Source of the DNA: Pseudomonadota bacterium
GTDB taxonomy: Bacteria; Myxococcota_A; Polyangia; Haliangiales; Haliangiaceae
Direction of reading: 5' to 3'
DNA length: 5,832 nt
Assembly: GCA_023386455.1 (NCBI GenBank)
Contig: JAEWJO010000744.1
Location: forward strand, 1-5,832
Shown in pieces: positions 1-5,734 of the stretch. The notes under the pieces were generated by a model, which saw only the letters and a program-made list of their open reading frames with translations, did no database searches and was not told where the DNA came from. A program made the position numbers and the translations under genes. Position 1 is the stretch's first letter. The number at the start of each line of letters is the position of its first letter.

Positions 1-1
1 G

Positions 2-133
2 GCGCCGGTGATCACGTCGCCGCTGCCGATCGATCGCGTTCCGCTCGCGCTCGAGGTCGTCGTCGAGCTCGTCCCGCGGTCGATCGATCCGGTCGCGGCC
101 AGCGCCCGCGGTCCTCCCGAGAGCACGACGTAG
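2..133 (+). CDS. 3' end of an unidentified protein (partial, runs off the left edge)
   Basis: Read in the second frame, the first 43 codons end at a TAG at 131-133. Third positions are G or C in nearly all codons, first positions are rich in G and poor in T, and this bias stops at the TAG, which is what a real gene end looks like. The visible peptide contains the segment PLPIDRVPLALEVVVELVP followed by a Ser/Pro/Thr-rich tail; I do not recognise the family. If real, it lies 41 bases before the TonB-dependent receptor on the same strand and could be in one transcript with it. The main doubt is that the opposite strand in the same region is also open with equally GC-rich third positions, so a minus-strand gene start near 126 cannot be excluded. 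Function is unknown. Confidence 0.45.
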   Translation, partial: APVITSPLPIDRVPLALEVVVELVPRSIDPVAASARGPPESTT

Positions 134-164
134 ACCCCATCACGTCCGCTGTTCTCTCTCGCTC

Positions 165-169
165 GAGGA
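165..169 (+). promoter_or_regulatory. Ribosome binding site of the TonB-dependent receptor
   Basis: GAGGA lies five bases before the ATG at 175. It supports that start over the in-frame ATG at 187, which would be 17 bases from this site and has no better one of its own. Confidence 0.6.
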
Positions 170-174
170 CTGCC

Positions 175-2397
175 ATGTCTCTTGTCATGCGCGTCGCCGT
201 TGGCGGCGCTGTACTCGCGCTCGCGCTTCCGGCGAGTGCCCATCCCGATCATCCCAGCGGGGATCCGGCCGATCCGACCGGGAACCCCGACGACCTTCCA
301 CCGCCCGTGCCGGGCATCGATCCGACGAAGAAGCCGCCGGTTCCTGCATCCGCGCCGACCCTGAAGCTCGACGACGCCGCGATCGAGGCGATGGCGAACG
401 CCGCGGCCGAGGAGACGATCGTCATCGAGGACGACGCGCCGGCCGAGTCCGCATCGTCGGTGCACCTCGATCACGGCACGCTCGCGACGCGCTCGCGCAC
501 GCAGATGTCCGACATCCTGCGGCAGGTACCGGGCCTCATGATCTCGCAGCACGCCGGCGGCGGCAAAGCCGACCAGTGGTTCATCCGCGGCTTTGACTGC
601 GATCACGGCACCGACATCGCGGTGTTCGCCGACGGCATCCCCGTGAACATGACGTCGCACGGTCACGGTCAGGGCTACGCCGACACGCACTGGCTGATCC
701 CCGAGACGATCGACGTCGTCGACGTCCACAAGGGGCCGTACGCCGCGCGCTACGGCGACTTCTACACGGCCGGCGCCCTCGAGCTGAAGACGCTCGATTC
801 CCTCGAGGCGACGGGGACCGTGTATCTCTCGGGCGGTGCGCCGCTCGCGAGCGCGCGCGGCTTGCAGGCGCTCGATCGCCGCATGGTCGCGATGGCGAGC
901 CCGAAGCTGCGCGACAAGGACAAGACGTTTCTCGCCGTCGAGATCGGCGAGCAGGACGGTGCCTTCGTCCACCCGCAGGACTTCCAGCGCGGGCTCGCAC
1001 TCGGCAAGTGGCAGGGCCAGGTCGGTCCTGGCCGGCTGAAGCTCGAGACGAACTGGTACCGCGCGACGTGGAACCAGTCGGGGCAGATCCCGGCGAGCCT
1101 CGTCGCGAGCGGCGAGCTCGATCGGTTCGGCGCGATCGATCCGTCGGAGGGCGGCAAGGCGTCGCGCGCGAGCGGCAAGGTCGGCTACGAGCTGCCGGCA
1201 GGCGAGGGTGGCTCGGTCCGCATCGCCGGCTACCTGGTCGGCAACCGGCTCGACCTGTTCTCGAACTTCACGCTGTACGCGCGCGACCCGGTGCACGGCG
1301 ACGAGATCGAGCAGACCGACGCGAGGTACCTGTACGGCCTCGACGGCGCGTACCAGAAGGCGATCCATCGTGACTCGTTCGACGCGCTCGTCACCACCGG
1401 CGTGCAGGTGCGCGCCGACGACGTCACGACATCGCTGTGGCACGCCGAGCGGCGCGTCCGCCTCGGTGACTGCTTCGAGACCACGAACCCGTGCAACCGC
1501 CACGACAGCTCGATCCGCGACGTCGCGGCGTACGCCGAGGCGAACGTCATCCCGACGCCGTGGCTGCACGTGTTCCCGGGCGTGCGCGTCGATCGCTTCA
1601 CGTGGGACGTGACCGACCGGGCGATGGCGCTCGCCGATGGCTCGGCGCCGGCCGAGGCCGCGCGGTCGATCGTCAGCCCGAAGCTGTCGGTCGAGCTGCA
1701 CCCGACGAACCAGATCAACTTCTTCGTGAACTCCGGCGGAGGGTTTCACTCGAACGACGCGCGCGCGGCGGTCGCGATGAACGGCGCGGGCGCGCTCGCC
1801 CGGGCATGGGGGGCCGAGGTCGGCGCCCGCGTGAAGCCGTCGAGCACGGCGCGCGTCTCGATGGATGTCTGGTACCTCGGGCTGTCGTCGGAGCAGGTGT
1901 GGAGCGGCGACGCCGGCGGCACCGAGGCGTCGGATCCGACGCGGCGGTTCGGCCTCGACATCGAGGGACAGGCGCAGCTGACGCGCTGGCTCGCGATCGA
2001 TGGCAACGTGACGTGGGCGAAGTCGCGGTTCGTCGCGAACGCCGGCAACGGTGGCGCGATCGCGCTCGCGCCGCGCTGGATGGGCTCCGCGGGTGCGACC
2101 GCGACGAGGGGCACGAGCTTCGTGTCGCTGCGCGGCCGCGGCATCAGCGATCGCCCGGGAAGCGAGGACGGCTCGCTCGTCGCCGAGGGGTACGTGATCT
2201 TCGACCTCGTCGCCGGCACGAAGCTCGGCGCGTGGGGGGTGAACCTGACGGTCAACAACCTCCTGAACCGCGACTGGCGCGAGGCGCAGTTCGCCGAGGA
2301 GTCGCGCGTGTCGCCGACCGCAGACCTCGTCGAGCAGATGCACTTCACGCCGGGGATTCCGCTGACCGCGACCGCCCAGGTCTCGTACACATACTGA
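175..2397 (+). CDS. TonB-dependent outer-membrane receptor, possibly for a metal or metal complex
   Basis: A 740-residue outer-membrane transporter that would take a ligand into the periplasm using energy from TonB/ExbB/ExbD. Residues 1-22 are a Sec signal peptide with an ASA cleavage site. Residues 23-78 are a Pro/Asp-rich low-complexity linker. ETIVIED at 80-86 looks like the TonB box. The plug domain follows (about 100-207), with LRQVPGLMI, WFIRGFD, FADGIPVNM and VHKGPYAARYGDF. The beta-barrel fills the rest, including GGGFHSNDARA (521-531) and VNNLLNRDWREAQF (693-706), and ends in Tyr as outer-membrane barrels normally do. The plug loop is His-rich (H126, H144, H162, H164, H172) with a Cys at 142; C433 and C440 lie close together in a probable surface loop. 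Family membership is clear from the sequence. The ligand is not: a metal such as copper is inferred from the plug His residues and from the convergent copper genes. Length is normal for the family. Confidence 0.93.
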   Translation: MSLVMRVAVGGAVLALALPASAHPDHPSGDPADPTGNPDDLPPPVPGIDPTKKPPVPASAPTLKLDDAAIEAMANAAAEETIVIEDDAPAESASSVHLDHGTLATRSRTQMSDILRQVPGLMISQHAGGGKADQWFIRGFDCDHGTDIAVFADGIPVNMTSHGHGQGYADTHWLIPETIDVVDVHKGPYAARYGDFYTAGALELKTLDSLEATGTVYLSGGAPLASARGLQALDRRMVAMASPKLRDKDKTFLAVEIGEQDGAFVHPQDFQRGLALGKWQGQVGPGRLKLETNWYRATWNQSGQIPASLVASGELDRFGAIDPSEGGKASRASGKVGYELPAGEGGSVRIAGYLVGNRLDLFSNFTLYARDPVHGDEIEQTDARYLYGLDGAYQKAIHRDSFDALVTTGVQVRADDVTTSLWHAERRVRLGDCFETTNPCNRHDSSIRDVAAYAEANVIPTPWLHVFPGVRVDRFTWDVTDRAMALADGSAPAEAARSIVSPKLSVELHPTNQINFFVNSGGGFHSNDARAAVAMNGAGALARAWGAEVGARVKPSSTARVSMDVWYLGLSSEQVWSGDAGGTEASDPTRRFGLDIEGQAQLTRWLAIDGNVTWAKSRFVANAGNGGAIALAPRWMGSAGATATRGTSFVSLRGRGISDRPGSEDGSLVAEGYVIFDLVAGTKLGAWGVNLTVNNLLNRDWREAQFAEESRVSPTADLVEQMHFTPGIPLTATAQVSYTY

Positions 2398-2402
2398 AGC
2401 CA

Positions 2403-2430
2403 GCCGCGAGTGCGCGCGGCCGTCCGGACG
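2403..2430. repeat. Small inverted repeats between receptor and nitroreductase genes
   Basis: The 46-base gap holds a possible hairpin (GCCGCG at 2403-2408 pairing with CGCGGC at 2415-2420, six-base loop) directly followed by the perfect palindrome CGTCCGGACG at 2421-2430. No T-run follows, so it is not a standard intrinsic terminator. It could be a weak terminator, an operator, or chance in GC-rich DNA. Confidence 0.25.
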
Positions 2431-2443
2431 CTACGGTAGGACC

Positions 2444-3037
2444 ATGGATCGGAGTGACATGCTCGACTTCATGTTCTCGCGCCGCAGCGCCGGGACCCTG
2501 GGAGCGCCCGGCCCGACACGCGAGCAGCTCGAGCGCATGCTGCTCGCAGCCGGGACGGTGCCGGACCATGGACGGCTGCGCCCGTTTCGCTTCGCGATCG
2601 TCGAGGGCGAGGGTCGCGCGGCATTCGGCGACGCGCTCGCCCGCGCGGCGGCGGAGCGAAAGCCCGACACGTCGGCGAGCAAGCTCGACGGGATCCGCGC
2701 GAAGGCATTCCGGTCGCCGACGATCATCGCGCTGATCGCGTCACCGAAGCCCGGCAAGATCGAGAAGTGGGAGCAGCACGCGACCGCGGCGTGCGCGGGC
2801 TACGCGATCGTCCTCGCCGCCCACGCGCTCGGCGTCGGCGCGGTCTGGAAGAGCGTGCCGTTCACGCGCGGCCAGGCGCTGACGGAGCTGTTCGGTCTGT
2901 CCGAGACCGAGGAGATGCTCGGCTTCATCCACCTCGGCACACCGACGGTTGCCGAGGAACCGACGGCGCGCCCGGCGATCGATCTGCCGGCGCTGACGAT
3001 CGTGATCGACGACAACGGCACGAGCCGTCTTCGCTGA
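2444..3037 (+). CDS. YdjA-like NAD(P)H nitroreductase family protein
   Basis: A 197-residue soluble flavoprotein of the nitroreductase superfamily, expected to bind FMN and use NAD(P)H to reduce nitro or quinone-like compounds; the true substrate is unknown. It matches E. coli YdjA, a minimal nitroreductase of about 183 residues, at several places in order: RRSA at 13-16, VPDHGRLRPFRF at 39-50, FRSPTII at 89-95, WEQ at 109-111, GVGAVWKS at 130-137 and GFIHLGTP at 160-167. In this family the Arg-Arg-Ser segment and the Gly-Trp region help hold FMN. There is no signal peptide, so it is cytoplasmic. The start is uncertain: the ATG at 2444 has only a close AGG upstream, while the ATG at 2459 has GGAG four bases before it and would give 192 residues, also a good fit. 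It follows the receptor by 46 bases and may be co-transcribed. Its stop is one base from that of the convergent oxidase gene. Confidence 0.9.
   Translation: MDRSDMLDFMFSRRSAGTLGAPGPTREQLERMLLAAGTVPDHGRLRPFRFAIVEGEGRAAFGDALARAAAERKPDTSASKLDGIRAKAFRSPTIIALIASPKPGKIEKWEQHATAACAGYAIVLAAHALGVGAVWKSVPFTRGQALTELFGLSETEEMLGFIHLGTPTVAEEPTARPAIDLPALTIVIDDNGTSRLR
2451..2454 (+). promoter_or_regulatory. Possible ribosome binding site favouring the internal nitroreductase start
   Basis: GGAG lies four bases before the in-frame ATG at 2459. The upstream ATG at 2444 has only a weak AGG three bases away. This site supports the shorter, 192-residue form. Confidence 0.35.
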
Positions 3038-3048
3038 GCTACGGCTTG
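3021..3048. terminator. Possible two-way terminator hairpin at the convergent stop codons
   Basis: AGCCGT at 3023-3028 is the exact reverse complement of ACGGCT at 3041-3046. On the plus-strand transcript the stem extends by a G-U and a C-G pair to eight pairs, with a 12-base loop that holds the nitroreductase stop (3035-3037) and most of the oxidase stop (3041-3039). No T-run follows on either strand, so a standard Rho-independent terminator is not shown. Its position exactly at the junction of two convergent genes, with one base between their stops, is the main reason to list it. Confidence 0.3.
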
Positions 3049-4331
3049 ATGCCGTCGCGCGCGAGGTCGGCGTCGGTCGCCTCGCTCGCGGTCGTCGTCT
3101 TCGGCGCGTCGTACCAGCCGGGATCGCCATCGCCCTTCAGCTTGTCGCGGATCTTCAGGATCGTGAACATGCCGCCCATGTCGATGACGCCGTGCGGACC
3201 CTTGCCGCCGACCATCGAGATCGAGTTCTTCGGCTGCGGCATCTGCATCGTCGACATCTCGCCCATGCCGGCGGCGCCCATCGTCATGTAGCCGGGGACG
3301 ACGCGACCGAGCTTGTTGTCGAGGCCGCGCGTGTCGGCACCGACGAGGTTCGCGGTGGAGTGGCCCATCTGGTTCATCGCGTGATGGGTCATGTGGCAGT
3401 GCATCGCCCAGTCGCCGGGGGCGCGCGCCGTGAGCTCGATCGTCCGTGTCGTGCCGACGGGAACGAGCACGGTCGTCTCCGGCACGCGCGCGGACGGTGC
3501 GATCGGACCACCGTCGGTGGCGACGACCTCGAACGCGTGGCCATGGAGGTGAACCGGGTGGTGATCCATCGGGCCGAGGTTCGCGAGGCGGATGCGCACG
3601 AGGTCGCCGACCTCGGCGACGAGCGGGTCGGTCGCGGGGAATGACTTGCCGTTGAACGTGAGGACGTTGAAGTCGTTCATCGCCATCGGGTCGGGACGCG
3701 CCGCGCCGATCGGGATCTTCATCTCGTGCGTCATCAGCACGTAGTCGCGAACGCGGCCGCGCTCCGCTCCCCGTGGATGCACGACGATCATGCCCATCAT
3801 GCCGAGCGCGATCTGCGTCATCTCGTCGAGGTGCGGGTGGTACATGAACGTGCCCGCGCGGTCGAACACGAACTCGTACTTGAACGTCTTGCCGGGCTCG
3901 ATCGGCCGCTGCGAGAGGCCCGACACGCCGTCCATGCCGTGCGGCACGAAGATGCCGTGCCAGTGCACGCTCGTCGCCTCGGGCAGGTTGTTCGTGACGT
4001 AGATGCGAACGCGATCGCCCTCGACGGCCTCGATCACCGGGCCCGGCGTCGAGCCGTTGTAGCCCCACGCCTCGATGTCGAGGCCGGGCGCGATCGTGTG
4101 CTTCACCGGCTCGGCACGCAGGTGATAGACCTTCGCGCCGTTCTTCTGCTGCCACGGCAGGATCGATCCGTTCGGCACGACCAGCTTGCGCGCGCTCTTG
4201 CCGCCACGCGGCGGTGGCAGCGTCGCCGGCGGCGTCGCGACCGACGGCTGCGCGAGTGCCTTGCGTCCCGCGAGCGCGGCGGCGCCGGCGGCGAGCGTCG
4301 AGGTCAGGAGATTGCGGCGGGTGACGGACAT
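3039..4331 (-). CDS. Tat-exported two-domain multicopper oxidase (copper oxidase) with Met-rich C-terminal tail
   Basis: A 430-residue periplasmic multicopper oxidase. Enzymes of this kind oxidise a substrate, often Cu(I), and reduce oxygen to water. Residues 1-27 form a twin-arginine signal (TRRNLL at 4-9, Ala-rich core, ALA cleavage site), suiting a cofactor-loaded enzyme exported folded. All four copper motifs are present: HWHG at 123-126 and YHPH at 164-167 in the first cupredoxin domain (about 69-187), HPVHLHGH at 258-265 and HCHMTHHAMNQM at 311-322 in the second (about 196-330). Type 1 copper ligands would be H258, C312, H317 and M322; C312 is the only Cys. There is no middle domain as in CueO or laccases of about 500 residues, so a trimer with interface trinuclear sites, as in two-domain laccases, is inferred. 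About 108 residues follow M322, Met-rich at 349-364 and 385-388. It is the last visible gene of the operon, nine bases after the TolC gene. Copper resistance is the likely role; the exact substrate is not proven. Confidence 0.93.
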   Translation of the reverse strand: MSVTRRNLLTSTLAAGAAALAGRKALAQPSVATPPATLPPPRGGKSARKLVVPNGSILPWQQKNGAKVYHLRAEPVKHTIAPGLDIEAWGYNGSTPGPVIEAVEGDRVRIYVTNNLPEATSVHWHGIFVPHGMDGVSGLSQRPIEPGKTFKYEFVFDRAGTFMYHPHLDEMTQIALGMMGMIVVHPRGAERGRVRDYVLMTHEMKIPIGAARPDPMAMNDFNVLTFNGKSFPATDPLVAEVGDLVRIRLANLGPMDHHPVHLHGHAFEVVATDGGPIAPSARVPETTVLVPVGTTRTIELTARAPGDWAMHCHMTHHAMNQMGHSTANLVGADTRGLDNKLGRVVPGYMTMGAAGMGEMSTMQMPQPKNSISMVGGKGPHGVIDMGGMFTILKIRDKLKGDGDPGWYDAPKTTTASEATDADLARDGIKP

Positions 4332-4334
4332 GGA

Positions 4335-4342
4335 CCTCTCCT
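4335..4342 (-). promoter_or_regulatory. Strong ribosome binding site of the oxidase, overlapping the TolC stop codon
   Basis: On the minus strand the sequence reads TAGGAGAGGTCC then ATG. AGGAGAGG is a near-consensus Shine-Dalgarno and shares its first two bases with the TAG stop of the TolC gene (4343-4341). It fixes the oxidase start at 4331 and suggests ribosomes finishing TolC can start the oxidase directly. Confidence 0.75.
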
Positions 4343-5732
4343 AGTGGCTCGAGGGTTCCGCGGCGGAGCCGCCGCCCATCGGAATCGGAGCGACCGCGCC
4401 GAGCGAGACGCCGCGGCGAAGCGCGAGGACCTCGCTCGTCGCATTCCAGTAGCGGCGGAGCGCGTCGAGATACTGATGCCCGGCCTCGGCGAGCTGGCGG
4501 CGCGCGACGATCAGCTCGAACGGGTCGGCGTCCATCGCGTTGTAGTGGAGCAGCGTCTGGTCGACGATCTGCTGGCGCAGTGGCAGCACGACGTCGCGGA
4601 TGTGACGCGCTTCCTGATACGCGGCGAGCGCGGAGATGCGGGTCGCGCGTGCGTTCGCGCGAAGCTCGACGGCAATCGCGGTCAGCTCGTGCTCGGCGCG
4701 CGCGAGGCGGGCGCTTGCACGGGCGCGCTGGCCGGCGCGCTGGTCGAACAGCGGAAAGCCGAACCGCAGCGCGGGGCCGATCTCGACGCCGGCGCCGTGG
4801 TTGACGACCGACACGCCCGCGCCGAGGTCGGGCAAGAACGCGCGGAGACCCTCGGCGCCGACGCGCTCGGAGGCACCCTCGACGCTCGAGGTGCCGGACT
4901 TCAGATCGAGGCTCGCGGCGACGGCGGCCGTCTCGAGATCGTCCAGCGACGGCGCGGCCGCCGGCAGATCGGGCAGCGTGCCGGTCGCGATCCACTTCGT
5001 CTGCTCGCCCGACAGCCCGAGCAACGCGTTGAGCGATTCGCGCGCGACCTCGACGTTGGCCTCGGCGCGGCCGAGGTCGACACGTGCCTGCTCGCGCGCA
5101 TCACGATCGCGCGCCTGCGCGAGGTCCGACGTGTTGCCGGCATCGTGCATGCGCTCGCGGATCGTCGCGGCCGCATCGGCGGCATCGAACGCCGTGCGCC
5201 GGAGCTCGACCTCCTGCTGCGCCGCGATCAGATCGTGAAACGCTGTCTCGACCTTGCCGGCGAGGCGAAGCGCGGTCGCGGTTGCGGTCGCGCGGGCAGC
5301 GGCGAGATCGGCGCGAGCCGCCGCGCGCAGGCGCGGTGCGGTGACGAGCCCGATGAAGTTCTGGACGACGTCGAGCTCGACCTCGTACAGGCGATCGCCG
5401 TCGGGCGACCTCCCGCCGAATCGCAGGTCGAGACCGACGTCGAGGGGGCCGAGGCCGATCGCCTCGGCGAGCTCGCCGCCGGCGACGCCGAGATCGGCGA
5501 GCGCGGCGCGCAGGCGCGGGCTGTTCGCGAGCGCGATCTTCACCGCGTTCTCGCGATCGATCGGCTTTGCGAGCAGCGCGGCAACCTGCGCGTCGGTGCC
5601 GTCGACGACAGCCGGCGCACCGAGCCGCTTCGCGAGGTCGGCATCGACCGGGCTTCGCAGATCGCTGCGCGACGGCACGCACGCGCCGATGACGGCGGCG
5701 AGCGCAGCGACGAGGAGCGAGGCGCGAGACAT
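4341..5732 (-). CDS. TolC-family outer-membrane efflux lipoprotein
   Basis: A 463-residue outer-membrane channel protein of the TolC/OprM/CusC type. Such proteins form trimers with a barrel in the outer membrane and a long helical tunnel in the periplasm, serving RND or other efflux pumps. The N-terminus is a lipoprotein signal with lipobox IGAC, Cys at 18; the next residues (Val, Pro) do not signal inner-membrane retention. Two repeated halves are seen: the first includes IDRENAVKIALANSPRLRAA (58-77) and long Ala/Arg/Glu helices at 132-240; the second includes LPDLGAGVSV (300-309), GPALRFGFPLFDQRAG (319-334) and helices at 335-440 ending in YLDALRRYWNATSEVLAL. Length is usual for the family. 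The ATG overlaps the stop of the preceding gene (TGATG) and lacks a clear Shine-Dalgarno, so translation is probably coupled. No pump or adaptor is visible in the window. Export of copper or another heavy metal is inferred from the downstream copper oxidase; the family itself is clear. Confidence 0.92.
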   Translation of the reverse strand: MSRASLLVAALAAVIGACVPSRSDLRSPVDADLAKRLGAPAVVDGTDAQVAALLAKPIDRENAVKIALANSPRLRAALADLGVAGGELAEAIGLGPLDVGLDLRFGGRSPDGDRLYEVELDVVQNFIGLVTAPRLRAAARADLAAARATATATALRLAGKVETAFHDLIAAQQEVELRRTAFDAADAAATIRERMHDAGNTSDLAQARDRDAREQARVDLGRAEANVEVARESLNALLGLSGEQTKWIATGTLPDLPAAAPSLDDLETAAVAASLDLKSGTSSVEGASERVGAEGLRAFLPDLGAGVSVVNHGAGVEIGPALRFGFPLFDQRAGQRARASARLARAEHELTAIAVELRANARATRISALAAYQEARHIRDVVLPLRQQIVDQTLLHYNAMDADPFELIVARRQLAEAGHQYLDALRRYWNATSEVLALRRGVSLGAVAPIPMGGGSAAEPSSH

Positions 5733-5734
5733 CA
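5732..5734 (-). other. One-base stop/start overlap (TGATG) joining the His-tail gene to the TolC gene
   Basis: The TGA of the upstream gene (5734-5732) shares its final A with the ATG of the TolC gene (5732-5730). The bases before it encode His and Gly codons and contain no GGAG- or AGGA-like site, so TolC translation probably depends on re-initiation by ribosomes ending the upstream gene. Confidence 0.7.

Noticed and set aside
27..89. Direct repeat CGATCGATC at 27-35 and 81-89, with frequent CGATCG elsewhere
   Set aside because: CGATCG-type words are common throughout the window as Asp/Arg/Ile codons in GC-rich genes; there is no regular spacing or array.
1..174. In-frame upward extension of the receptor gene, since its frame has no stop back to base 1
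   Set aside because: The extension is Arg-rich with poor coding bias, while the ATG at 175 has a good ribosome binding site and starts a clear signal peptide.
134..174. Promoter for the receptor gene in the 41-base gap
   Set aside because: No convincing -35/-10 pair, sigma-54 pattern or operator palindrome could be seen in such a short gap.
241..252. An amino-terminal copper (ATCUN) motif at the mature receptor N-terminus
   Set aside because: That motif needs His at the third mature position; here the predicted His residues are at positions one and four.
1491..2735. A 414-codon plus-strand frame crossing the end of the receptor and the start of the nitroreductase
   Set aside because: It is Arg-rich, out of frame with both real genes and has no recognisable family or start signal.
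2800..4995. A 731-codon open frame on the minus strand in another frame across nitroreductase, oxidase and TolC
   Set aside because: It is Arg-rich, crosses three real genes and contains no motif; it is a shadow of GC-rich coding sequence.
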